A DNA stretch of 64,000 nt, taken from positions 90,903 to 154,902 of the forward strand of contig NZ_ML137220.1 of the NCBI RefSeq assembly GCF_004015795.1, in the 5' to 3' direction. The notes beneath the pieces are model-generated. The model was not told the DNA's origin. It did no database searches and saw nothing but the letters and a program-made list of their open reading frames with translations. This DNA is from Falsirhodobacter deserti (lineage in GTDB: Bacteria > Pseudomonadota > Alphaproteobacteria > Rhodobacterales > Rhodobacteraceae). Shown piece by piece: positions 8,683-16,915 of this stretch. Every line of letters starts with the position of its first letter. Positions within the stretch are counted from its first letter, which is position 1. Position numbers and translations under genes: made by a program.

Positions 8683-9774
8683 CTATTCCGCGTCAGCTTC
8701 CATCTCCTCCACGTCCGGTCCCTCATCGGCGGCCACACCAAGGCGCGCGGCAACATCGGGCGCGTAACGAAACAAGTCCTTCCGCAGTTTCAGCAGCGAA
8801 AGATCCTTTGTCTTCGCCTCCAGCATCACGTCGAATTCAAGACCGGCAGCGGTGCGCATGAACGTCGCAAATTCGAACGGGTTGGTGAAATCGGCATGGC
8901 CTGTCCAGACGGGGGGCAGCAGCACGGTCTTCGTGCGGGAGGTGGGCTTCACCACCCCCTTCGTGACCGCGCTGCCCTTTGCCGGTGCCGTCTTCAGCGC
9001 CTCGCGTTCCTTGTCGGTCACCTTTCGCTTGATCTCGCGCAGTTCGGTCCGCGGCGATGAGAAGTGGATCTTCGGCCTTACCCCTTTCGGCCAAGACCGG
9101 ATGATGCGTTCCAGCGCGTCGCGAAGGTCCAGCCCCTCGGGGTTGAGACACCAGAAATGCTGGTAATCGAAGATCAGCGGAACGCCGCAGCGTTCATGAA
9201 TCCAAAGAACATCGGCGGCGGAAAAGCGCAGGTCGTCATTCTCCAGCACAAGGCGGCGGCGGACGTGTTCGGGGCATTGCTCATACCCTTCGATCCAGCG
9301 GGCGCGGCTTGCCTCGTGGTCATTATAAACCCCGCCGACATGGGTCACCATGACCGCTTCCGGCCCCAGCCCCATCCGGTCCAGCATTTCCGCCTGAGAG
9401 CTGAGGTCCCATATGCTTTTCTTCGTCAGGGCCGGATCGGGGCTGTTCAGAAGCACGAATTGCGATGGATGGAAGGAAAGCCGTATGTCCAGTTCACGCG
9501 CCTTGCGGCCGATCGCGGCAAGTTCCGCATCGCTTTGCGCCACCATGTCGTGGAACTGCGGCATGTCGGGATGCGTGGCATAAGGCGCCAGATCCGAGGA
9601 CATGCGGTACATGTCGATGCCCGCCTTCACCAGGTAATCAAGGATCGCGTCCAGATATTCCAGCGAGGTTTTCAGGTGCGGGCCTTGCTGCCAGCGGCGC
9701 GTATCGTTGCTTTTAAGATCGGCGCGCCCCATGACCTTGACGGGAAAGCCAAGCCGCAGTGGTCGAGTGTTCAT
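8683..9774 (-). CDS. uvsE: UV DNA damage endonuclease UvsE
   Basis: A 363-residue TIM-barrel endonuclease of the UVDE family. The metal-binding motifs are present: LSFHPSQFVLLNS, VTHVGGVYND, LVLENDD, IFDYQHFWCLNP and KIHFSSPR. The family nicks DNA 5' to UV photoproducts and some other lesions, starting an excision pathway independent of UvrABC. The C-terminal 90 residues, lysine-rich then acidic, go beyond the barrel. Its ATG overlaps the stop of the upstream DHH phosphoesterase by four bases (ATGA at 9771-9774), so both are made from one message. Confidence 0.93.
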   Translation of the reverse strand: MNTRPLRLGFPVKVMGRADLKSNDTRRWQQGPHLKTSLEYLDAILDYLVKAGIDMYRMSSDLAPYATHPDMPQFHDMVAQSDAELAAIGRKARELDIRLSFHPSQFVLLNSPDPALTKKSIWDLSSQAEMLDRMGLGPEAVMVTHVGGVYNDHEASRARWIEGYEQCPEHVRRRLVLENDDLRFSAADVLWIHERCGVPLIFDYQHFWCLNPEGLDLRDALERIIRSWPKGVRPKIHFSSPRTELREIKRKVTDKEREALKTAPAKGSAVTKGVVKPTSRTKTVLLPPVWTGHADFTNPFEFATFMRTAAGLEFDVMLEAKTKDLSLLKLRKDLFRYAPDVAARLGVAADEGPDVEEMEADAE

Positions 9775-10829
9775 GAGGGTACCTTTTCTTCGGGAAAGCC
9801 GATCCGCGCGGCAAAATCGTTCCAGTCATCTGGACGCAGCGCGCCGCCCGTTGCCTGTGCGTGGCCGCTGCCATATTCCGCACCGGCGCCGGGCGGGCGA
9901 CGTTCCGCAAGAAACCCGATCAGGTTCGTGCCGGTGGACGTTCGGGCGGCAAAATGCACCCACCCCTCGCGATAGCCGGTGTTCACAGCCAGCACGATCT
10001 TGTCCTTCAGCCGCCCCCGCCAGCTTTGCGCGATCAGCGGATGGATCTGGCATGGGGAGGAGAAGCGGATCAGCGCAACGTCCCCCCGCACCTTCGGCGG
10101 CGTGCGCTTTGCGATATCAAGCTCTGCCGCGACCTCGGCCTTGGCCGCGCGAAGACGCTCCGTCTCGGGATGGCCACCTTTCAGAAGTTCCTTCGGCGAG
10201 GCGCAGCGGAGCAGAAGCGAAAGCGCCGGCCCCACATCCGCCGCAGCCGTTCGCCGGGGTGCATTGACCAGCGCAACCGCGTCGCGCAACGCCGTCTTGC
10301 CATAGAGTTTCTGCGCGTCCGCCAGTTCTGGGAATTCCCCATCCGCCATGTCGCCGATCAGGCCAAGCGCAGCCAGCCACAGAAGGTCATCCGCCGGACA
10401 GATCGCGCTGGCGCACCAGAACGCCAGAAGCGACGATGTCGGCTCCGGCTTCCACCCGTTTCCGGAAATGACGGTGGCATCGCCCGGCGTGCCGGTGGGG
10501 ACGTGGTGATCGATCAGCACCGTCGGCAGGCCGGGGACGATCTTGCCTTCCCGCACCCCCAGATCTGTCACGATCAGGCCGGCAGGGCAACTATCCTCCA
10601 GTTCCTGCCGCAGGGCGGGAGACCACGGGTTTTCGCCCTTTCCCAGGATGCGGATATCGGCCGGCATGCCCGCACGGTGCAAAGCCTGCGAAAGGATCGC
10701 CGCTGCCGAAAGCCCGTCCGCATCGAAATGCCCTAGGATCAGCGGGCGGCGGTTCGGGTCAAACCGCTCCAGCGCCGTGCGAAAGGCGGGCCCCAATTCG
10801 GTCTTGTTCTGGATCCGGTGGCTGCACAT
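9771..10829 (-). CDS. DHH-family phosphoesterase (RecJ-like)
   Basis: A 352-residue protein with the DHH-superfamily motifs GHFDADGLSAAAI, TDLGVREG and the signature IDHHVP, plus a C-terminal DHHA1-type motif GSGHAQATGG. This layout matches RecJ-like single-strand exonucleases or nanoRNA-type phosphodiesterases that lack RecJ's OB-fold; it is much shorter than full RecJ. Coupling to uvsE suggests it degrades the strand opened by the UvsE nick, but this is inference. The likely start is ATG 10829 behind GGGGTGG; a TTG at 10847 would add six residues. Confidence 0.8.
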   Translation of the reverse strand: MCSHRIQNKTELGPAFRTALERFDPNRRPLILGHFDADGLSAAAILSQALHRAGMPADIRILGKGENPWSPALRQELEDSCPAGLIVTDLGVREGKIVPGLPTVLIDHHVPTGTPGDATVISGNGWKPEPTSSLLAFWCASAICPADDLLWLAALGLIGDMADGEFPELADAQKLYGKTALRDAVALVNAPRRTAAADVGPALSLLLRCASPKELLKGGHPETERLRAAKAEVAAELDIAKRTPPKVRGDVALIRFSSPCQIHPLIAQSWRGRLKDKIVLAVNTGYREGWVHFAARTSTGTNLIGFLAERRPPGAGAEYGSGHAQATGGALRPDDWNDFAARIGFPEEKVPS

Positions 10830-10882
10830 GCCACCCCAACGGCGCAACTGCCCAAGCGGTTTCCAAAATGGAGGCCCGCAGT

Positions 10883-11176
10883 TTACTCTTCGCCGCCATT
10901 CCGCCGGGCAAGAACCGTGTCCGCCTGTGCCGCGGCGGTTGTCGCCCTGACAAGCATGTTGCGCAGCATGCTGACAGCGTCCTCGGCCTCGCCTTCCTCT
11001 TCCGCCTCTGTAAGCAGTTCATGCATCAGCGTCACGGTCTGTTTCGCGATGTCCGCGATCCGCGCCGCGTCTTCGGCTGAAAGCGTCTCGTCCCGCTCTG
11101 CCGCTTGCACAAGATCCACGATCTGCGTGACCGATGCCTGCATGTCTTCAAGATCGTCGCGTTCTTCAGGTGTCAT
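10883..11176 (-). CDS. small acidic protein, unknown function
   Basis: A 97-residue, strongly acidic protein predicted to be almost entirely helical (ERDDLEDMQASVTQIVDLVQ..., then TEAEEEGEAEDAVSML). No family recognised. It ends 53 bases before the DHH phosphoesterase start, on the same strand, so it is probably the first gene of the uvsE operon. It diverges from the marR-like gene. Confidence 0.6.
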   Translation of the reverse strand: MTPEERDDLEDMQASVTQIVDLVQAAERDETLSAEDAARIADIAKQTVTLMHELLTEAEEEGEAEDAVSMLRNMLVRATTAAAQADTVLARRNGGEE

Positions 11177-11287
11177 CAGTGAAGGGCCCTTGAGGTTTGG
11201 AATTCAGCCGGAAGCAGGCCCCTCCTGTGTATGATATCCGTCTGCACCTGCCAACCCGAGGGCTTTGGCCGCAGAACCTCAAGATAT

Positions 11288-11305
11288 TATCTTGACGTCG
11301 AGATA
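11288..11305. promoter_or_regulatory. MarR-type operator
   Basis: TATCTTGACGTCGAGATA is an 18-bp near-perfect inverted repeat; only the sixth pair mismatches. It lies 20 bases before the start of the MarR-family gene. It matches the general form of operators of this family (a TCTTGA...TCAAGA-like dyad), so autoregulation, relieved by a ligand, is likely. The same 149-base interval holds the divergent promoter of the small acidic protein. Confidence 0.7.
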
Positions 11306-11325
11306 TATGCGGCATATCAGCAGCC

Positions 11326-11832
11326 ATGGATCAAGTGGATCGCATCTTGCAGCAGTGGGGCCGGGAACGGCCCGATCTTGACGTCGCACCGATGGGAACG
11401 CTCGGGCGGCTCAAACGGCTGGCCGATCATCTTTCGGAAGACCTTGCCTCCGGCTACAGGATGCATGATCTGACGCCAGCGGGTTTCGATGTTCTTGCAA
11501 CCCTGCGACGGGCCGGAAAACCGTACGAGCTGAGCCCCTCCGCCCTGATCGCCTGGACAATGGTTGCCTCGGGCACGATGACGAACCGACTTGATCGACT
11601 GGAGGATGTGGGCCTGATCGAACGGCGGCGCAATCCTGAAGACGGGCGCGGATCGGTCGTTGCGCTCACAGCCCGCGGCCTTGCCCTGATTGACCGCGTC
11701 ATCGAGGAGCATGTCGCCAACCAGCACCGCTTGCTGCAGGCGCTTGCCCCGGATCAACGCGCGCAGCTTGACGACTGCCTGCGCGTATGGCTGGGCATGT
11801 TTGAGCGGGTCGAGGCCCCGGACAGCGCCTGA
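11326..11832 (+). CDS. MarR-family transcriptional regulator
   Basis: A 168-residue regulator with a central winged helix: LTPAGFDVLATLRRAGKPYELSPSALI, then MVASGTMTNRLDRLEDVGLIERRRNPEDGRGSVVALTARG, where the wing carries DGR as in MarR. Dimerisation helices flank it. The near-perfect operator just upstream points to autoregulation. The transporter gene starts within 10-73 bases downstream, so the pair probably forms a ligand-induced efflux or uptake unit. Confidence 0.9.
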   Translation: MDQVDRILQQWGRERPDLDVAPMGTLGRLKRLADHLSEDLASGYRMHDLTPAGFDVLATLRRAGKPYELSPSALIAWTMVASGTMTNRLDRLEDVGLIERRRNPEDGRGSVVALTARGLALIDRVIEEHVANQHRLLQALAPDQRAQLDDCLRVWLGMFERVEAPDSA

Positions 11833-11841
11833 CGCGACCGC

Positions 11842-13131
11842 ATGGGCAACGCCCTTTCCAACTCGAACGAAACAACAAGACGCGCAGGGAGTGCGCGCGG
11901 ATCAATGAGGCTTTTCATGCACCGCCCCCCATTCCGGATGCTTCTTCCGGTCACCGTTGTTCTGGCTGGGCTTGCGCTGCGCCCGACGCTTGCCGCCATT
12001 GGCCCGCTGCTGGACGTGATCCAGAAGCAAACACATCTGTCCGATATCGCCGCAGGCCTGCTGACCACCTTGCCTGTGGCGCTGATGGGGCTTTGCATGT
12101 TCGCGACCGGCTGGCTTCGCAGGCTTCTGGGCGAACGTCACGGCATCGCCATCGGCATCGCGCTGGTTGCAGTCAGCAGCCTTGGCCGCTGGATCGGTCC
12201 GGACATGTTCACCCTTCTTGCGACGGCAGTGCTGAGTGGATTCGGGATCGCTTTGGTTCAGGCGCTGATGCCCCGCGTGATCCGGCGCAGGGCGGCAACG
12301 GATGCGGCAAGCCTCATGGGATTTTATTCCACGGCAATTATGGCGGGCGCCTTGTTGGCCAGTGCGGCAAGCCCGTGGGTGGCGCAGGTGGCAGGCTGGC
12401 CGGCGGCGCTTGGTATCTGGGCCGTTCCCGCAGCTCTTGCCGGTATCCTCTGGTGGTGGACCCTGTCCGAAGATCCCGTGGCCGCGCGCAACGCTGCGCC
12501 CTTGAAATTGCACCGCAAGTTGCGGGCGTGGCTGCTCATGGCGCTGTTCGGGCTTGGAACGGGCGCCTATACGCTGGTGCTGGCATGGCTTCCGCCCTTC
12601 TATCTTTCGCTTGGCTGGCGTGCCGAGGCTGCGGGGGGAATCCTCGCCGCCGTGACCCTGGCCGAGGTGGCCGCCGGCATCTCCGTCTCTGTCTGGATCG
12701 GCTGTTTCGTTGATCGTCGTCCGGCCTTGCTGGCGGCAACAGGCGCGTTGATCGTCGGGTTGATTTGCTTTGGCACGGCGCCACTGTTGCTTGCGTGGCC
12801 TGCCGCTGTGCTGACGGGGCTGGGGATTGGCGCGCTCTTCCCGCTTTCCTTGATCGTGGCGATGGATCACGGTCGCACCCCCGACGAGGCGGGCAGTATC
12901 GTCAGCTTCGTGCAGGGCGGTGGCTACATTCTTGCTGCCCTGCTTCCCCTTGTTGCCGGCATTACCCGCCAGCATCTTGCTGATCTAAGCTATGTGTGGT
13001 GGTTCATGGCCGCGCTTTGCCTTGCGCTTGGCTTTATCGCGATCTGCATGCGACCGGGATCGCGCCTCGGCAGTGCCGCAGAGGGCGAGACAACAGATTT
13101 TTGTTGCGAAAGCCGCCATTTGGGGAGATAA
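11842..13131 (+). CDS. MFS transporter, CynX/NimT family
   Basis: A polytopic protein of 429 residues with about 12 transmembrane segments. The N-terminal signature LAGLALRPTLAAIGPLLDVIQ is characteristic of the CynX/NimT (cyanate / 2-nitroimidazole) branch of the major facilitator superfamily. It follows the MarR-like gene by nine bases, so that regulator probably controls it. The start is uncertain: ATG 11842 has no good ribosome site, while ATG 11905 (408 residues) has AGGGAG 13 bases upstream. Substrate unknown. Confidence 0.8.
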   Translation: MGNALSNSNETTRRAGSARGSMRLFMHRPPFRMLLPVTVVLAGLALRPTLAAIGPLLDVIQKQTHLSDIAAGLLTTLPVALMGLCMFATGWLRRLLGERHGIAIGIALVAVSSLGRWIGPDMFTLLATAVLSGFGIALVQALMPRVIRRRAATDAASLMGFYSTAIMAGALLASAASPWVAQVAGWPAALGIWAVPAALAGILWWWTLSEDPVAARNAAPLKLHRKLRAWLLMALFGLGTGAYTLVLAWLPPFYLSLGWRAEAAGGILAAVTLAEVAAGISVSVWIGCFVDRRPALLAATGALIVGLICFGTAPLLLAWPAAVLTGLGIGALFPLSLIVAMDHGRTPDEAGSIVSFVQGGGYILAALLPLVAGITRQHLADLSYVWWFMAALCLALGFIAICMRPGSRLGSAAEGETTDFCCESRHLGR

Positions 13132-13155
13132 AGGTGAGTGAATCAGTAAACTAAT

Positions 13156-13173
13156 GCCGCGCGGTGTCGCGGC
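13156..13173 (+). terminator. weak hairpin after the MFS gene
   Basis: GCCGCG and CGCGGC form a six-pair stem with a CGGTGT loop, followed by GGTTCTCG and no T-run. It lies between the MFS gene and hmuS. It could be a weak terminator; a promoter for hmuS should lie around it, but I see no convincing iron-responsive site. Confidence 0.3.
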
Positions 13174-13236
13174 GGTTCTCGCGCCAAGGCCCGTCCCCTC
13201 GTGCCCCAGCCAAGAGATCTCTTCGCCAGAGGACTC

Positions 13237-14235
13237 ATGGCTCTCACATCCGATCAGATCCGCGCGCTTCGCAGCGAGAACCCGACTGCGCGGGCGCGCG
13301 ATTTCGCCACCACCCATGGCATCGCCGAGGCGGAGCTGGTTGCCGCGCTTGGTCCACAGCGGATCAATCCCCATCCCGACCGGCTGTTCCCGCTGCTGGA
13401 AGAGTTAGGAGATGTCATGGCCCTGACCCGCAACAAAAGCGCCGTGTCCGAAATCATCGGAACCTATTCCAATTTTCAGTCTGGCCCCCACGCTTCCATG
13501 GTGACGGGGCCCCGGATCGACATGCGGATGTTCCCTACCCATTGGGTTCACGGCTTTGCGGTGACAGAGGGTGCGAAACGGTCGCTGCAGGTGTTCGATG
13601 CGGCGGGCGATGCGATCCACAAGGTGCATCTGCGAGAGGAGAGCAGCATCGCCGCTTTTGAGGCGCTGGTGGCCACGTTGCGGCTGCCCGATGCGCCGGT
13701 GACGCCGGAAGCCGGCGCACAGGTGGAACCGCCGCATGCCGATCCTGCGAGGGCAGAGGTTCTGCGCGCGGAATGGGACCGGATGACGGATACGCACCAG
13801 TTCGTCCGGATCACGCGCAAGCTGAAGATGAACCGCCTTGGTGCGTATCGGATCGTCGGTGCCCCGCGGGCCGTGCCGCTGCATCCGCTTGCAGTGACGG
13901 AGGTGCTGGAGCAGGCGGCGGCCCGAACGATCCCCGTGATGATCTTTGTCGGCAACCCTGGCTGCATCCAGATCCATGGCGGGCGGATCAGCAATATCCG
14001 CGCGACGGGCCCGTGGATCAACGTCCTTGATCCCGGTTTCGATCTGCATCTGCGGCAGGATCACGTCGCCGAGGCCTGGTGCGTGACGAAGCCCACGCAG
14101 CGTGGCCCTGCCATCTCTGTCGAGGCTTTTGATGCCAAGGGCCGGCTGATCGCGCAGATCTTTGGCGCCCGCAAGGATGCGCAGCCCGAAGCGTGGGCCG
14201 AACTTACATCTGCCCTGGCAGGGGTGGACGCGTGA
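13237..14235 (+). CDS. hmuS: haemin-degrading factor HmuS
   Basis: A 332-residue member of the HmuS/ChuS family, which holds cytoplasmic haem and in several bacteria degrades it. The protein is an internal duplication: halves of about 160 residues each contain a similar block (NKSAVSEIIGTYSNFQSG..., and later NPGCIQIHGGRISNIRATG). It is close to the usual family length of about 340. ATG 13237 is chosen because AGAGGA stands five bases upstream and the family begins near here; a GTG at 13201 would add 12 residues. It is the first gene of the haem operon and overlaps hmuT by four bases. Confidence 0.9.
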   Translation: MALTSDQIRALRSENPTARARDFATTHGIAEAELVAALGPQRINPHPDRLFPLLEELGDVMALTRNKSAVSEIIGTYSNFQSGPHASMVTGPRIDMRMFPTHWVHGFAVTEGAKRSLQVFDAAGDAIHKVHLREESSIAAFEALVATLRLPDAPVTPEAGAQVEPPHADPARAEVLRAEWDRMTDTHQFVRITRKLKMNRLGAYRIVGAPRAVPLHPLAVTEVLEQAAARTIPVMIFVGNPGCIQIHGGRISNIRATGPWINVLDPGFDLHLRQDHVAEAWCVTKPTQRGPAISVEAFDAKGRLIAQIFGARKDAQPEAWAELTSALAGVDA

Positions 14236-15044
14236 TCAGGCTGGCCTTTCTTCTGGCCTGCCTTGCCTTCCCTGCGGCGGCACAGGACCGAATCGTATCT
14301 TTGGGCGGTTCGGTTTCTGAAATCGTGGCAGCGCTTGGTGCAGCGGACCGGCTGGTTGCGCGCGATTCCACCACACTTTATCCGCCGGAGCTGATCGATC
14401 TGCCCGATGTCGGTTATATTCGCTCTCTTTCGCCCGAAGGTGTTCTTTCCGTCGGGCCGGACATTATCCTTGCCGAAGACGGCGCAGGGCCGGTGGAAGT
14501 CGTGGAAGCCCTGCAACAGGCGGGTGTGCCGTTCGTGTCCATCCCGGAAGACCCTTCGCCCGAAGGTGTGCTTGCGAAAATCCGTGCCGTTGCAGCCGCG
14601 CTGGACATGCCAGCGCAGGGCGAGGCGCTGGCCGCCGACGTGGCCGAAGCCTTCGCGGCGGTGCCGGAGCCAGAGGGGCAACCCCTGCGCGTGCTGTTCG
14701 TTCTGGCCCAACAAGGTGGGCGGCTGATGGTCGGCGGGCAGGGCACCGCAGCCGATGGGATCATCCGGCTGGCAGGGGGCATGAACGCGGCGACCGGCTT
14801 TTCCGGCTATAAACCCATGACGGACGAGGCGATCATTACGGCACAGCCCGACGCCATCCTGATGATGACCCGAGGCGAAAGCCATGCGCTGAGTGATGCC
14901 GACCTGCTTGCCCATCCTGCCTTGGCCGTTACACCTGCCGCGCAGATCCCTGTCATTCGCATGGATGGGCTGCTGCTTCTGGGATTTGGACCGCGCACGC
15001 CACAGGCCGCCCGCGATCTTCACGCCGCGATTTACGGTGGCTGA
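14232..15044 (+). CDS. hmuT: haem ABC transporter substrate-binding protein HmuT
   Basis: A 270-residue periplasmic protein. The GTG start at 14232 overlaps the hmuS stop (GTGA) and gives a signal peptide, VIRLAFLLACLAFPAAAQD. The mature part is a class III binding protein with RIVSLGGSVSEIVAALGAADRLVARDSTT and PDVGYIRSLSPEGVLSVGPDIIL, matching HmuT/ShuT. It delivers haem to the HmuUV permease. Confidence 0.9.
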   Translation: MIRLAFLLACLAFPAAAQDRIVSLGGSVSEIVAALGAADRLVARDSTTLYPPELIDLPDVGYIRSLSPEGVLSVGPDIILAEDGAGPVEVVEALQQAGVPFVSIPEDPSPEGVLAKIRAVAAALDMPAQGEALAADVAEAFAAVPEPEGQPLRVLFVLAQQGGRLMVGGQGTAADGIIRLAGGMNAATGFSGYKPMTDEAIITAQPDAILMMTRGESHALSDADLLAHPALAVTPAAQIPVIRMDGLLLLGFGPRTPQAARDLHAAIYGG

Positions 15045-15045
15045 T

Positions 15046-16095
15046 ATGGTCGCGCTGAACCCTCCGATGCCGGGCGATCGCAGCCATCGTGCGCGCAGGC
15101 TGTTCCTGTGGCTTTCGGCATTGCTGGCCCTGGTGGCGGTGGTTTCCATCCAGACCGGTGCGTCGGGTGTGTCACTGGCGGGGCTTTGGGACGGGCAGGG
15201 ACTGTCGCCGCGCGACAAGGTGATCCTGTGGGGTATCCGCCTGCCACGTCTCGTTATGTCCATGCTGGTGGGGGCGGCGCTGGCGGTTTCTGGCGCGGTG
15301 ATGCAGGGCCTGTTCCGCAACCCCCTGGCCGATCCCGGCATCGTGGGTGTGGGCGCGGGGGCAAGCCTTGGCGCTGTGGTCGGGATCGTGCTGGGCGGCC
15401 TGCTGCCGGTTTGGGTTCTGCAGCAGGCCGGCGGGCAGTTGATCGGCCTGATGGCCTTTGCAGGAAGCACTGGTGTGACGCTGCTTCTGTATCGCGTGGC
15501 AACCCGAGGCGGGCGTACTTCCGTCGCGACGATGCTGCTGGCCGGGATCGCGATTGCCGCGCTGACAGGAGCGGTGACAGGGGTGCTGGTTTATCTGGCA
15601 GACGACCAGCAACTGCGCACGCTAACCTTCTGGGGCCTCGGGTCGCTTGCGGGGGCGACTTGGGGAAAGCTGGGGGCCGTTCTGCCCCTGATCCTGCCGC
15701 CGCTGCTGGCCGCGCCCTTGCTTGCACGCGGGCTGAACGGACTGGCACTGGGCGAGGCGGTCGCCGCCCATACCGGCCTGCCGGTGCAACGCATCAAGGC
15801 CGGCGCAATCCTGATTGTCGCGGCGGCCACGGGCGCATCAGTTGCCGTCGCTGGCGGGATCGGATTCATCGGGATCGTGGTGCCGCACCTTTTGCGCCTT
15901 TCCGTGGGGCCGGACCACCGCTGGCTGCTGCCCAATGCGGCGGTGCTGGGCGCCGCGCTTCTGACGCTCGCCGATATCGCGGCGCGGATGGTCGTTGCAC
16001 CGGCAGAACTGCCCATCGGGATCGTGACGGCCCTTATCGGTGCACCGGTCTTCCTGTGGATCCTTCTGCAGCGCCGTGGAGTGGTGGACCTGTGA
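15046..16095 (+). CDS. hmuU: haem ABC transporter permease HmuU
   Basis: A 349-residue FecCD-type permease with about ten transmembrane helices. The family motif RLPRLVMSMLVGAALAVSGAVMQ and GLFRNPLADPGIVGVGAGA lie near the N-terminus and GGIGFIGIVVPHLLR near residue 270. ATG 15046 follows the hmuT stop by one base. It pairs with HmuV in the inner membrane. Confidence 0.93.
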   Translation: MVALNPPMPGDRSHRARRLFLWLSALLALVAVVSIQTGASGVSLAGLWDGQGLSPRDKVILWGIRLPRLVMSMLVGAALAVSGAVMQGLFRNPLADPGIVGVGAGASLGAVVGIVLGGLLPVWVLQQAGGQLIGLMAFAGSTGVTLLLYRVATRGGRTSVATMLLAGIAIAALTGAVTGVLVYLADDQQLRTLTFWGLGSLAGATWGKLGAVLPLILPPLLAAPLLARGLNGLALGEAVAAHTGLPVQRIKAGAILIVAAATGASVAVAGGIGFIGIVVPHLLRLSVGPDHRWLLPNAAVLGAALLTLADIAARMVVAPAELPIGIVTALIGAPVFLWILLQRRGVVDL

Positions 16096-16859
16096 TCCGT
16101 GCATCGAACCTGACTGTCCGCCTGCGCGACCGCGCGATCCTGCACGGCATTGACTTCTTCGCGCGGCTGGGAGAGGTGACGGCGATCGTCGGCCCCAACG
16201 GTTCGGGCAAGACGACGCTGATGCGGGCGCTGACCGGCGATCTGCCGGCCGAAGGGCAGATCGAGGTGGCCGGCCTGAACCCACGCACGGCAAAGCCGTG
16301 GCAGATGGCCGCGATCCGCGCCGTTCTGCCGCAAGCCACCCCCATGGCCTTTCCCTTCACGGTGCTGGAGGTGGTGCGCCTTGGCCTTCAGGCCGGCCTT
16401 GATGCGCGGCAACCGCACCTTGCCCTTGCCGCGCTGGCAAGGGTTGGGCTTCAGGGATACGAGGCCCGCTTTTATCAGGAGCTTTCGGGGGGCGAGCAGC
16501 AGCGCGTGCAGATCGCCCGGGTGCTGGCGCAGGTGAGCCGTCCGGGCGGGCGCTGGCTGATGCTGGACGAACCTGTCAGCAGTCTCGACATCGGCCACCA
16601 GCTTCAGATCATGGAACTGGCCGCAGATTTTGCGGCACAAGGCGGTGGCGTGATCGCCGTCATGCATGATCTGAACTTGACGGCCATGTTCGCCCAAAGC
16701 GTGGCGCTGCTGGCAGACGGGCGGCTGCTGGGGCAGGGGGCCCCGCGTCACGTCCTGACCGACCGCGCGCTTTCCGCCGCCTATCGCTGCCGGATCCGCG
16801 TCAACAAGACACCCGAAAGTGGGACGTGGCTTCTGCCGCATCTGGCCGAAAGCAACTGA
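16092..16859 (+). CDS. hmuV: haem ABC transporter ATP-binding protein HmuV
   Basis: A 255-residue ATPase with Walker A GPNGSGKTT, Q-loop VLPQATPM, signature LSGGEQQRVQIARVLAQ, Walker B WLMLDEP and switch histidine VMHDLN. The GTG start overlaps the hmuU stop (GTGA). The reading frame extends far upstream, but the ABC domain begins at VIRASNLTVRLRD, which sets the start. Confidence 0.93.
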   Translation: MIRASNLTVRLRDRAILHGIDFFARLGEVTAIVGPNGSGKTTLMRALTGDLPAEGQIEVAGLNPRTAKPWQMAAIRAVLPQATPMAFPFTVLEVVRLGLQAGLDARQPHLALAALARVGLQGYEARFYQELSGGEQQRVQIARVLAQVSRPGGRWLMLDEPVSSLDIGHQLQIMELAADFAAQGGGVIAVMHDLNLTAMFAQSVALLADGRLLGQGAPRHVLTDRALSAAYRCRIRVNKTPESGTWLLPHLAESN

Positions 16860-16915
16860 ACAACCGGCAGCCAGCCCCCCGCCAGCTTCCCCGAAAACGA
16901 AGAACCGAGGGAAAC

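Noticed and set aside
15108..16091. long N-terminal extension of the hmuV frame
   Set aside because: The part before 16092 is antisense-like shadow of hmuU in another frame; the ABC domain and the GTGA overlap fix the start at 16092.
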